A stretch of 37,719 bases of DNA, taken from the NCBI GenBank assembly GCA_018970165.1, contig JAGWWZ010000027.1, positions 1 through 37,719 on the forward strand. The letters are read 5' to 3'. The notes under the pieces are model-generated. The model saw nothing but the letters and a program-made list of their open reading frames with translations, ran no database searches and was not told the DNA's origin. Within the stretch, counting starts at the first letter, position 1, and each line of letters begins with the position of its first letter. Source of the stretch: Planctomycetota bacterium (GTDB lineage: Bacteria > Planctomycetota > Planctomycetia > Pirellulales > Pirellulaceae). A program made the position numbers and the translations under genes. This document shows positions 8,793 to 17,206 of the stretch, in pieces.

Positions 8793-11774
8793 TCAGGCCG
8801 CGCTTTGGAACTCAGTCTCCGAGGTGGAGACCGATGGAGCTTTGTGTCCCCGGTCGAATCGCCGACGGACTTCGTGGCGAAAGAGGAGAAAAAAACGGGA
8901 AAAGAACCTGTGCTTTCTGGCCCGAGGCTCAAAAACACTCCCCAGCGGGCCCGCGAGAATCGCCGGCAGCATCACCAATTCCGCGATCACTCCAGCGATC
9001 AAAATCGTCAGCATGAGCCACCCGAACCGCTGGGTTGGGGTGAATGTGCTGAAGGCAAATACCGACAGGCCCAATCCGCTGATGCAGGCAGCCTGCAACG
9101 TCGGCGTCCCGCACTGACGATACGATGCGATGATCGCCGCATTGCGGTTCCGCATCGTGAGGACATTGCCACGGAACCATGACAGGAAGTGAATCGTGTC
9201 GTCCACCGCCACCCCAAGGGCAATACTCGCGGTCATCATCGATCCGATATCAATCGCGATTCCGAGCCATCCCATCAATCCAAAGATAAAGACCACGGGA
9301 AGAACGTTCGGGATCATGGCCACCAACCCTGCCCGGAACGAGCGGGATACGAAGATCATCAGGGGTGTGATCATGAGGAATGACCAGAGCGTACTCTCCA
9401 TCAAGCTTTGTAGCAGAGCACGCTGGGCTTTGTAGACGATCGGTACTACTCCTGTATACACCGAGGTCAGCCAATGGTCTGGCATCAGCGAATCCTTGTT
9501 CTTCGCATCGGGATGCAAGTCGATGACATTGCTAAGGCTCGAGCCCAAAAGCGGTGCATCAGAGTTCGAAAATGCGCCGACCATGACAACAGCATCGCAA
9601 ACGTCATTCAAGGACTCGATCTGCGTCCGAGGCATGAGTTTAGTATCTGCGGTTGCGCGAGAAACTTTGATGCGAGCATTGGTCAGTAGCGTCGAAATCT
9701 CATCAGCTCGGATTTTGCCGTAGGCTTGGGCCTCTTCCGCACCTTCGCCGGAAATCACGGGATCCCAAAGAACCACCTTCTTACCAGCAAATTTCACGTC
9801 TCCTGTCCATGAAGCTAGCCGGCGGAGGATTTGAACGCGATCGCCGTGCGCCTCGATGACCGGGTTGACGGCTTCGCTCAAATCGTGAACGAACGTTCCG
9901 TAGTCGATCCCTTGAAAAGCGGCGACGCGAAGACTGATGCGCCAAAGCTCATTTCCATTCGAAGGATCCGTCCTAAGGAAACCGGATCTCTCAAAATCGG
10001 CTCGCTTGGAATTTAAGGTGTTGTTGTAAATCCGTCGCTCATTGAATTTCCAAGTGCTAGCTCCCTTGCCAGGCATCGACGGGGCGAACGTCGCGGCTGA
10101 CATGCTTCGGCCAACCCATCCAAGCCCCTTCTCACCGAAACGCTGAGCAATCACTTCCTGAATTCTCTGGGTCGTCTCCATACGCTCCAAGAACGTCAAC
10201 CGCCCGAGATCCTCTAACCGAGGTTCGGAGTTCGACTCATCGGTTTTGGCTAGACTCTCCCGGTCAAACTCCAAAACGATTTCAAGCGGGACCAGCATTC
10301 CCAAGTTCTTCTCAAGCCACTGGTAATCGGTCAGGATCCGAGCTTTCGAGTCAAACAGTTCCAGCAAATCGATGCTTGTGCGAGTCCGCGTTAAGCCGAT
10401 TCCCATCCCAATACACAGAGCCAAACTCGCCAAGCTTACCGCAACGTGATGCTTGACGATGTAGCCCGAAAAGGCACCCCAGATCCGCTCGCTGAGCGTG
10501 AAGGTCTCGGGCTCGGTGGACTGAGATGGAACCTTTGTCGATGCGGAGGGTTTCGACGGATCTGCTTCAACCGCCCAGCGCTTGGCGAACCGAAGCAGGT
10601 GCAAAGTCGAGGGGAGAATCAAGAACAAGACAACATTCAGGATCATGACCCCGGTTGCGGAGTACAGTCCGAACTTCTGAATGGGTACCAGTTCGCTGAA
10701 CCAAAGTGACAGCAAACCGATCGCGGTGGTGACCGAACACAGGATCGCTGGCTTGATGGCATGAGCAACTGCCCGCTCAGTGGCGCCATGCAACCCATGC
10801 TGGGCCGCGTCTTTGTAATAGTTGATGAAATGGACGGCACCCGAGATCGCCAAAACATACACCAGGGATGGCATGGATAGAACGATCGCGTCGACCGTTT
10901 CTCCAGTTGCCCAAATAACTGCGAGGGCTGCTGCCGCGCTCGTTGCGGAACAGAGCACAACAATCCACGTGAGCAATAGACTTCGAAGCGACCACCAAGC
11001 CAAAAACAGGCCTAGAAGCCCCGACAGCCCCGCGAGCCGGACAAGGGTTCGCTCTCCTTCCTCATCGATGGCGATATTGTCCACGGGCGGTCCACCCAGG
11101 CGAAGATCCGCTTCCGGAATCCCCGCTTTGTCAATCAAACGCCGTAAAATTCCCGGAGGCACGTTCGGCCGAAATACCCGATATTGACCGTGGCCGAGGA
11201 TCGGCTTGAGCTTGCCCGAAGTCGCGGGGTCCAGCGAAACAATGACGCAGGTCTGACGCCCATCGGGACCGATTAACGCTCCCTTCAGCCGCTCGACCGC
11301 TTCCTCCGGCGCCAATGCATGTTGGCCGGTTGTCAGTTGCTCGAGTAAGAGACGGCCCGATTGAACACCCTTGAAGTATCGCCTCGCTTCCAAGGCATCG
11401 GGATCCGAAGCATCCTCGTTGGGAGTCAGCAGGGAGCAAAGCTTGGCAATACGAGGGTCGTCCAACTCAGGCTTGCTGGGGTCTTCTCCCAGCTTGCAAC
11501 CCTCCCAACTCACCAGAATGAACTGGTCAGATGGAAAGTTTTGGCGGAACCAATTCAGCTCATGCGTTTCTGTGTAGCTCTTTGGCAACCAATCTTCTAC
11601 TTTGTTGACATTGCTTTGGACTGCTCGACCAGCACCGTAGTAGGCGAAAGGTACGAAAGCGAGACCCGTGAGCAGGATCAGCCATGCCCACTTGTCATAG
11701 AATGTTTTCTTGGAGGTTGCTTCGCTCTGCACTTCGTTGCCCTTCGTGGCTGGTCTCCAACCGAGCTTTGCCAC
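8793..11774 (-). CDS. RND superfamily (MMPL/COG1033-type) exporter
   Basis: This 993-residue inner-membrane protein has the duplicated RND layout: a first helix near residues 28-50, a large periplasmic loop (about 50-235), a helix bundle (about 240-400), another helix near 435-455, a second large loop (about 455-760) and a final bundle (about 765-950). RND motif D-like sequences appear in both halves: SGAVHFINYYKD near residue 315 and GVAVDDTIHFLSWF near residue 850. It belongs with single-gene RND exporters for lipids or hydrophobic compounds rather than AcrB-type pumps, since no membrane-fusion or outer-membrane partner is next to it. The chosen start is GTG 11774; there is no strong ribosome binding site, so a later start near residue 15 is possible. 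The C-terminal tail after residue 950 is basic and cytoplasmic. Cargo is unknown. Confidence 0.88.
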   Translation of the reverse strand: MAKLGWRPATKGNEVQSEATSKKTFYDKWAWLILLTGLAFVPFAYYGAGRAVQSNVNKVEDWLPKSYTETHELNWFRQNFPSDQFILVSWEGCKLGEDPSKPELDDPRIAKLCSLLTPNEDASDPDALEARRYFKGVQSGRLLLEQLTTGQHALAPEEAVERLKGALIGPDGRQTCVIVSLDPATSGKLKPILGHGQYRVFRPNVPPGILRRLIDKAGIPEADLRLGGPPVDNIAIDEEGERTLVRLAGLSGLLGLFLAWWSLRSLLLTWIVVLCSATSAAAALAVIWATGETVDAIVLSMPSLVYVLAISGAVHFINYYKDAAQHGLHGATERAVAHAIKPAILCSVTTAIGLLSLWFSELVPIQKFGLYSATGVMILNVVLFLILPSTLHLLRFAKRWAVEADPSKPSASTKVPSQSTEPETFTLSERIWGAFSGYIVKHHVAVSLASLALCIGMGIGLTRTRTSIDLLELFDSKARILTDYQWLEKNLGMLVPLEIVLEFDRESLAKTDESNSEPRLEDLGRLTFLERMETTQRIQEVIAQRFGEKGLGWVGRSMSAATFAPSMPGKGASTWKFNERRIYNNTLNSKRADFERSGFLRTDPSNGNELWRISLRVAAFQGIDYGTFVHDLSEAVNPVIEAHGDRVQILRRLASWTGDVKFAGKKVVLWDPVISGEGAEEAQAYGKIRADEISTLLTNARIKVSRATADTKLMPRTQIESLNDVCDAVVMVGAFSNSDAPLLGSSLSNVIDLHPDAKNKDSLMPDHWLTSVYTGVVPIVYKAQRALLQSLMESTLWSFLMITPLMIFVSRSFRAGLVAMIPNVLPVVFIFGLMGWLGIAIDIGSMMTASIALGVAVDDTIHFLSWFRGNVLTMRNRNAAIIASYRQCGTPTLQAACISGLGLSVFAFSTFTPTQRFGWLMLTILIAGVIAELVMLPAILAGPLGSVFEPRARKHRFFSRFFLLFRHEVRRRFDRGHKAPSVSTSETEFQSAA

Positions 11775-11931
11775 TCATGGATCAGCAATGAAAATCCCGA
11801 ACTCGCGTTAGAGTTTACAAAACCACAATCCAGTCCGACAGTTTGAAAACGTCCACTCCGGCAGAAAAACCCGCACGGTCGTCCTGATACGCAAACCGGG
11901 CAAAGTCTGCGGGATCCTCGCGACAGGCGAC

Positions 11932-11949
11932 ACCCCCACTAGAGGGGGT
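11932..11949. repeat. Short GC hairpin upstream of the feo operon
   Basis: ACCCCC at 11932-11937 pairs with GGGGGT at 11944-11949 around a six-base loop. It lies in the 409-base gap between the divergent RND and feoA genes. There is no following T run, so it is not a typical terminator. Confidence 0.3.
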
Positions 11950-11998
11950 CGACGCTTGCCAACCCGGATTCCGACCTCGAAGTAAACAGTCCCAGTGC

Positions 11999-12056
11999 AA
12001 ATCCATCGACGCACCGAATCCCTCGCATCGAGAAAATCCAAGGGATTCGAGGATTT
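11999..12056. repeat. Nested inverted repeat upstream of feoA
   Basis: A perfect 9-base inverted repeat, CGAATCCCT (12015-12023) and AGGGATTCG (12041-12049), has a 17-base loop. It is flanked by a second pair, AAATCC (11999-12004) and GGATTT (12051-12056), giving a two-stage stem of 15 base pairs with a 10-base bulge on one side and one base on the other. It lies between the divergent RND and feo genes, ending 51 bases before the feo -35 box. It could be a regulator-binding operator or part of a transcribed leader. No match to a Fur or DtxR site was recognised. Confidence 0.5.
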
Positions 12057-12107
12057 CCGAACTCCGGCATTACAACCGGACTCCTAACGAATCCTTTCAC
12101 GCCCTTG

Positions 12108-12136
12108 TTGAAATTCAGTCTCAATTAGGATATTAT
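12108..12136 (+). promoter_or_regulatory. Sigma70-like promoter of the feoAAB-MFS operon
   Basis: TTGAAA (12108-12113), a spacer of exactly 17 bases and TATTAT (12131-12136) each match five of six consensus positions. Transcription would start near 12143, about 40 bases before the first feoA start at 12184. An iron-responsive operator would be expected to overlap it, but no clear Fur-type palindrome is visible. Confidence 0.65.
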
Positions 12137-12183
12137 TCTGTCGATGTGAACATAGAACGTCTCTTTGGTGGGCTCCCTTCCCA

Positions 12184-12429
12184 ATGATTCGCCCAAACGC
12201 TGCCAGCTCGTTCCCCGTCGAATTCCTTCCGTGCGAAGAGGAAGGTGTTGTCGTAGGCATCATCGGCGAGGAACCAAGCGTCCATCGCTTGGAGGAAATG
12301 GGAGTTTGTTGCGGCTGCAAGATCCGCATGGTTTCGCCGGGTGAGACATGCTTGGTGACCGTGGATGGCAAACGGATGTGTTTGCGGCTCGGCGAGGTGG
12401 CCGAAATCTTGGTAGCCCCGGTCGCGTAA
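12184..12429 (+). CDS. FeoA family protein (first copy)
   Basis: The 81-residue protein is a small SH3-like FeoA-domain protein, a cytoplasmic accessory of the FeoB ferrous-iron transporter. Family features are GVVVGIIGEEPSVHRLEEMG, the following basic-hydrophobic strand KIRMVSPGETC, and a C-terminal strand with MCLRLGEVAEILV. It differs from the second copy in having a longer acidic N-terminus and four cysteines (in PCEEE, VCCGC and ETC). It is the first gene of the operon, 48 bases after the candidate -10 box, and is followed 16 bases later by another FeoA gene. Two FeoA genes before feoB occur in various bacteria; whether they form a heteromeric partner of FeoB is not known. Confidence 0.88.
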   Translation: MIRPNAASSFPVEFLPCEEEGVVVGIIGEEPSVHRLEEMGVCCGCKIRMVSPGETCLVTVDGKRMCLRLGEVAEILVAPVA

Positions 12430-12445
12430 CAGGTTGATCCCCACA

Positions 12446-12688
12446 ATGTCTTCCTCCCTTTGGACCCTGTGCGACCTGAAGCCGGGAGAACGTGGTCGGG
12501 TCGTCTCGGTGCAGGGAACGGACAGCCTCGCCGCTCGATTGCTGGAAATGGGATTGTTGCCAGGGGAGGAAATCGAGCATATCGGAACAGCACCGATGGG
12601 AGATCCCATCGAGTTCTCTGTCTACGGTTATCGCATCAGCCTTCGCCGAGATGAAGCGGGTCGGGTTCAGATCGAGAAGCAGCGATGA
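12446..12688 (+). CDS. feoA: FeoA family protein (second copy)
   Basis: The 80-residue protein, read from ATG 12446, is a FeoA domain: LCDLKPGERGRVVSVQG, then LAARLLEMGLLPGEEIEHIG, then PIEFSVYGYRISLRRDEA. This is closer to the canonical FeoA pattern than the first copy (L-x-E-M-G-L-x-P-G). A TTG at 12434 would add four residues, but the ATG is preferred. Its stop overlaps the feoB start in an ATGA at 12685-12688, so feoB translation is probably coupled to it. FeoA binds FeoB at the cytoplasmic face and is thought to modulate Fe(II) uptake. Confidence 0.9.
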   Translation: MSSSLWTLCDLKPGERGRVVSVQGTDSLAARLLEMGLLPGEEIEHIGTAPMGDPIEFSVYGYRISLRRDEAGRVQIEKQR

Positions 12689-14925
12689 GCCAAGCGGCAG
12701 CAACGATCGCCTTGATCGGCAACCCCAACACGGGCAAGAGTAGCTTGTTCAACGCCCTGTGCGGAGGGAATGCAAGAGTTGGCAACTATCCCGGAGTCAC
12801 GGTCGAGCACAAAACGGGTCGACTCCTTCTGCCGCTCGATGCGCGCGACCCCTCCTCCTCAACGGCACTGATCGAAATCGTCGATCTCCCCGGAACCTAT
12901 TCTCTCGCCGCCCGTTCGGCGGACGAAGCGGTGTCGGTCGACGTACTCTCGGGGGCGATGTCTGGTGTGCGACGTCCCGACGCGGTGATTGTGATCGCCG
13001 ATGCGACGAACATGGAACGCAATTTATACCTGTTCAGCCAGGTCATTGAGCTCGGACTGCCGACACTATTGGTCCTCAACATGTGGGACCGCGTCTCATC
13101 TTTGGGGATCCAGGTGGACGCCGACGGGCTTTCTCGCCAACTGGGTGTGCCCGTTGTCTGCACCTCGGCGTCCAAGCGTCAAGGGATCACGGAGGTACGC
13201 AACTCGTTGGTGGCATTGTTGCAAAGCGATCCAGGCGAACGAGCCTCGGCGATCGTTTCTCGCCCGACTGCAGCATCTGAGTTTCCGGAAGTTTTCCAGC
13301 GGGAAACCGACCTGTTGCTCAAGTGGCTGGTGGGATCCAAGGTTGCGATGGAGCGATTCCAGGTGCAGCGATTATTGATCGACACGGCAGAAGCCCATGT
13401 GCATCGAAGCATTCCCAATCACCTGACTGCCGAACTCGCATCGAGATTGACCGAAGCGCGCGGGAGATTGTCGTCTGCGGGGGTACCGATTCCTCTGTTC
13501 GAGACCAAAGCACGCTACGCCTGGATCAAAAGCAAAACGGCAGGCTTGATCGAACGCCCTCGACAGCGTCCTCCTACATGGAGCGATACGCTCGACCGAT
13601 GGCTGACGCACCGTTGGTTCGGATTGCTGTTCTTTGTGCTGTTGATGTTTCTGATCTTCCAGTCGATCACGCTGGTAGCTCGATGGCCGATGACTTGGAT
13701 CGAAGGCTTTCAGGGTTACGTCGCGGCCACGATCGAAAGCTTGATCGGCCCGGGACCGCTTCGAAGTTTGCTTGTCGATGGAGTCATCGGGGGAGTCGGT
13801 TCGGTGCTGATGTTTCTGCCGCAGATCGCCATTCTCTTTTTGTTCATCGGGATTCTCGAAGACTGTGGTTACATGTCTCGAGCGGCCTTTGTCATGGACA
13901 AGTTCATGGCCTCGATCGGGATGAGTGGCAAATCTTTCCTACCCTTGATGTCCTCATTTGCTTGCGCGATTCCCGGCATCATGGCGACTCGGACGATCGA
14001 TAATCGCAAGGATCGCATGGTGACGATCTTGGTGGCTCCACTGATGAGTTGCTCGGCGCGACTCCCGGTATATATCTTGATGGTTGCTGCATTTATACCT
14101 GATATCCGTTATGCATCGGGCTGGTTGTCGCTGCAGGGAATCGTGCTCTTCGCGATGCAATCGCTGGGAGCTTTGATCGCGATTCCGGTCGCATGGCTTT
14201 TGAAGCGATTCCTTTTTCGTGGAGAGCCCTCCACTTTCATCATGGAGTTGGCCAGTTACCGATGGCCGAGTTGGCGCGTCGTCTTTAGTCGCGTTTGGGA
14301 ACGCATCCAGGCGTTTTTGGTTCGAGCTGGCACGTTGATCTTCATCACTTCGGTCTTGGTGTGGGCGGCGGCCTATTTTCCTGGCGACCATGCCGCAGTC
14401 GATACTTCGACTCGTGAGTGGGAGCAGTTGAAATCCTCCACCGATCCCGATCAGGCTGAGATTGTTCGCATGGAAAAATCGATCAATTTAGAGAAGAGCC
14501 GCCTGATCGAGCAGAGTTTTCTGGGGATGGCCGGTCGAGTGATTGAACCGGTAGTGCGGCCGTTGGGGTGGGATGGCAAGATCGGGGTCGCGGTTCTCGC
14601 ATCGTTTCCCGCCCGCGAAGTGATCATCGCCACGTTGGGCACGATCTACGCATTGGGAAGCGATACCGATGAGAATAGCAGCAGCCTCAAGGAGCAACTG
14701 CAAGCCGCTCAGTGGCCCGATGGCAAACCGGTCTTCACACTGGCCACCGCCTTTTCGATCATGGTATTCTTTGCGCTGTGCGCTCAGTGCGCATCGACGC
14801 TTGTGACCATACAGCGAGAGACGAACTCCTGGCGCTGGCCGATCTTCTCCTTCGTGTACATGACGTCATTAGCATACGTAGGAGCGTGGCTGACGTACAA
14901 TCTGGTGTCTCTTTGGATCCCGTGA
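12685..14925 (+). CDS. feoB: Ferrous iron transport protein B
   Basis: This 746-residue protein takes up Fe(II) across the inner membrane. Its N-terminal G domain shows G1 GNPNTGKS (12-19), G3 DLPG (67-70) and G4 NMWD (132-135, the FeoB variant of NKxD). A helical linker follows, then a membrane domain from about residue 310. The first Gate motif is around YMSRAAFVMDKFMASIGMSG and SFACAIPGIMATRTI (about 395-440), with the cysteine in the conserved position; the second is around FPAREVIIATLGTIYALG (about 640-658). Length is normal. It overlaps the second feoA by four bases upstream and the MFS gene by four bases downstream (GTGA at 14922-14925). No feoC follows. Confidence 0.97.
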   Translation: MSQAAATIALIGNPNTGKSSLFNALCGGNARVGNYPGVTVEHKTGRLLLPLDARDPSSSTALIEIVDLPGTYSLAARSADEAVSVDVLSGAMSGVRRPDAVIVIADATNMERNLYLFSQVIELGLPTLLVLNMWDRVSSLGIQVDADGLSRQLGVPVVCTSASKRQGITEVRNSLVALLQSDPGERASAIVSRPTAASEFPEVFQRETDLLLKWLVGSKVAMERFQVQRLLIDTAEAHVHRSIPNHLTAELASRLTEARGRLSSAGVPIPLFETKARYAWIKSKTAGLIERPRQRPPTWSDTLDRWLTHRWFGLLFFVLLMFLIFQSITLVARWPMTWIEGFQGYVAATIESLIGPGPLRSLLVDGVIGGVGSVLMFLPQIAILFLFIGILEDCGYMSRAAFVMDKFMASIGMSGKSFLPLMSSFACAIPGIMATRTIDNRKDRMVTILVAPLMSCSARLPVYILMVAAFIPDIRYASGWLSLQGIVLFAMQSLGALIAIPVAWLLKRFLFRGEPSTFIMELASYRWPSWRVVFSRVWERIQAFLVRAGTLIFITSVLVWAAAYFPGDHAAVDTSTREWEQLKSSTDPDQAEIVRMEKSINLEKSRLIEQSFLGMAGRVIEPVVRPLGWDGKIGVAVLASFPAREVIIATLGTIYALGSDTDENSSSLKEQLQAAQWPDGKPVFTLATAFSIMVFFALCAQCASTLVTIQRETNSWRWPIFSFVYMTSLAYVGAWLTYNLVSLWIP

Positions 14926-16190
14926 AAAATTTAGAATCGAAACCGCGGCCATCGACTCGCGCAACGGATTACGAAGAGTTCCGTTGGATGCTCGGCGCAC
15001 ACGCTTCATCGACCCTCTGCACGCGTATCCTATTCTTCTGGGCTCCGTTCGCTATCGCGCATGAATTCCCCAACGAGCCTTTGTATTTGGGGTATCTGGG
15101 ATTGGTGCAAGCGATCCCGGCGTTGAGCTTGGCGATTGTCGGCGGTTATCTCGCCGATCGTTTCGACCGACGGAACCTGCTCCGATGGACATACGTTCTG
15201 CAATGGCTGTGTTCGTTGGGCATGGCAGCATCTTCGCTGTTGCAGGGCGATACACTATTGATCGCAATCTATATTTGCATGTTTTGGTTGGGGGTGGCTC
15301 GCGGTTTTTCCGAACCGACCATGCCGAGTCTCGAAGCCCAGATCATTCCTCGTTTAGCGGCAGTGAGCGGTGCGACGTGGACAACCATCGTGTGGCATGC
15401 CTGCGCTGTGGTCGCTCCCTTGTTGGCCGGACTATTGATTGAGGGGCTTGGAAATGCAGGCCCCTTCGCCTGTAGTATTGTCTGCGCGATGTTTGCGATC
15501 GGGATGGTGAGCCGTATTGCACCCAAGCCCCATCCGGTTCGAGACACGCAGGAATCGCTGACCGATTCGATCACTGCCGGCTGGAAGTTTGTCCTTCGGC
15601 GGCAGATTTTATGGAGTTCGATGGCTCTCGATTTATTCGCTGTATTGTTTGGCGGCGCGATCGCCATGCTTCCTCTGTTCGCTAAGCATATTCTGTACAT
15701 CGGTCCCGTGGGATTGGGCTTCTTGAGCGCCGCTCCCATGTGCGGCGCGTTGGTCTGCGCACTGTTTTGCATTCGGTTTCCACCGCGAGCTTTCGCAGGT
15801 CGATTCCTCCTCGTTTGCGTTTTCGGATTCGGCATTTCGATGATCGTCTTCGCGCTATCCAAGAATTTCTATCTCTCATGCGCAGCGTTATTCATGAGCG
15901 GCATTTTGGATGGCTTCAGCGTGGTGATTCGCAAGTCGATTTTGAGGCTCTATTCACCCGATCATATGCGAGGACGGATCGCGGCTGTGAATTCGATCTT
16001 TATCGGCGCTTCCAATGAACTCGGAGAGTTGGAAAGCGGTGTCGCGGCTCATTTCCTTGGATTGGTACCAAGTGTGTTCGCCGGTGGCGTGGCGACGCTC
16101 GTCATTGTCATCGCAGTGGCAGTGTTCGGAACTGAGTTGCGTCGATTCGATATGCGGAACATCCATCAGGAAGACGAATCGCACTCGTAG
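14922..16190 (+). CDS. MFS transporter coupled to feoB
   Basis: The 422-residue membrane protein resembles the MFS_3/EntS-like branch of the major facilitator superfamily, with about twelve helices. Motif A appears as GGYLADRFDRRNLLRW after helix 2 and RGFSEPTMPSLEAQIIPR follows helix 4, which is typical of this exporter branch. The start is GTG 14922, overlapping the feoB stop in GTGA; longer in-frame starts lie inside feoB and give no family-like sequence. Relatives export siderophores such as enterobactin, or drugs, so a metal-linked export role is possible but not shown. The last 25 bases overlap convergently with the beta-RFA-P synthase gene. There is no hairpin at the junction. Confidence 0.87.
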   Translation: MKNLESKPRPSTRATDYEEFRWMLGAHASSTLCTRILFFWAPFAIAHEFPNEPLYLGYLGLVQAIPALSLAIVGGYLADRFDRRNLLRWTYVLQWLCSLGMAASSLLQGDTLLIAIYICMFWLGVARGFSEPTMPSLEAQIIPRLAAVSGATWTTIVWHACAVVAPLLAGLLIEGLGNAGPFACSIVCAMFAIGMVSRIAPKPHPVRDTQESLTDSITAGWKFVLRRQILWSSMALDLFAVLFGGAIAMLPLFAKHILYIGPVGLGFLSAAPMCGALVCALFCIRFPPRAFAGRFLLVCVFGFGISMIVFALSKNFYLSCAALFMSGILDGFSVVIRKSILRLYSPDHMRGRIAAVNSIFIGASNELGELESGVAAHFLGLVPSVFAGGVATLVIVIAVAVFGTELRRFDMRNIHQEDESHS

Positions 16191-17206
16191 GCAGCGGATG
16201 GTGCGATGCCTGCAATCCCGACGAGCGTTTCTCTCGGAGAGTGATTCTTCCACTGACGAGCAATCCACTCTGCTTGTTCGCAATCGCGCGCAATCGCAAA
16301 TACAGTGGGTCCCCAGCTCGATTGCCCAGCGCCGCAGATTCCTTGACCTCGCAGATAATGGATGCACTCGGCGATCGCAGAGGAACGGTAAACGCCCCCT
16401 TGCATGGGTTCAAAAATACGTCCCGCCCTCTCGCCATAACGTCCGATTGCGTCGCTCGCTGCAACCCAATCCGATGCCGCGATGGCCGGGACCATCTGCT
16501 CCCGAATCGTTTGTATCATCTCGTTCCGAAAAGGATTGGCCTGCGCAGAGCAGCGTTCAAACATGCTCGCCTCCAAGCCTCCTGATTCCCCTTCATACGA
16601 GCGATCGCAGAAGGTGACCACCCTCCAATGTTCGGGAAATGTCACGACCTGTGTCCGCTCTCGCATCGCACCCGAGTTTCCTGTTGGATCTTGACCCCAG
16701 TCGACGATCAACCCGCCGCGACGAAAGCCCTCGCAGCCAATATGGGATCGTAGACCGCGGCCAGCATCGATCGCCAACCGTTCCGCGCTTTCGAACAACT
16801 CCTCCCATATCGAAGCTGTATTTGACGAATGGTTGGTGGATGACAAGTCACCGAGTCGGCCCGCGAGCCGAAGCAAGCCTGCGATACTGCAGGCCCACTG
16901 CGTCCCTGACCCCAGACCGATGTGGGCCAAGGGTGGCTCGACGACTCGAAAGGATTCGAACGGGATAGGATCTGGAGCATAACGTTGCTGCCAAATCTCG
17001 AGAACGCGTTGGGTGCGCTCCGACCAATAGGGATCACCTTCACATGAAACAGCATGAGTATCGAGAGAGTTTCTGACCGTTCCTTGAACGGTCATGGTCG
17101 GTGTATCGATCATCATCCCGACTCCACCATAGCAGTGGGGCTCCCCGGGGCTGATCTCCATCAAGCCGAAATGGAGCCGCGCGAAGGCTCGCACTTGCAA
17201 GATCAT
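16166..17206 (-). CDS. Beta-ribofuranosylaminobenzene 5'-phosphate synthase family protein (GHMP fold)
   Basis: The 346-residue protein matches beta-RFA-P synthase, which condenses p-aminobenzoate (or 4-hydroxybenzoate) with PRPP in the first committed step of (tetrahydro)methanopterin synthesis. Supporting segments are ARLHFGLMEI near the N-terminus, GGVGMMID (27-34), the GHMP phosphate loop region IGLGSGTQ (96-103), RSHIGCEGFRRGGLIVDWG in the middle and GAGQSSWGPTVFAIA near the C-terminus. All are characteristic of this family rather than of ordinary GHMP kinases. Planctomycetes are known to carry H4MPT-linked C1 genes, which fits. The ATG at 17206 overlaps the stop of the upstream DUF2760 gene (ATGA, 17206-17203), so the pair is translationally coupled. 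Other H4MPT genes are not in the window. Confidence 0.9.
   Translation of the reverse strand: MILQVRAFARLHFGLMEISPGEPHCYGGVGMMIDTPTMTVQGTVRNSLDTHAVSCEGDPYWSERTQRVLEIWQQRYAPDPIPFESFRVVEPPLAHIGLGSGTQWACSIAGLLRLAGRLGDLSSTNHSSNTASIWEELFESAERLAIDAGRGLRSHIGCEGFRRGGLIVDWGQDPTGNSGAMRERTQVVTFPEHWRVVTFCDRSYEGESGGLEASMFERCSAQANPFRNEMIQTIREQMVPAIAASDWVAASDAIGRYGERAGRIFEPMQGGVYRSSAIAECIHYLRGQGICGAGQSSWGPTVFAIARDCEQAEWIARQWKNHSPRETLVGIAGIAPSAAYECDSSS

Noticed and set aside
11808-12124. Small minus-strand open frames upstream of the RND gene
   Set aside because: They overlap each other and the nested inverted repeat, lack ribosome binding sites and have no recognisable similarity.
12108-12140. Fur or DtxR box over the feo promoter
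   Set aside because: The TTGA...TCAA symmetry is only four bases and does not fit either consensus; no iron box can be supported.
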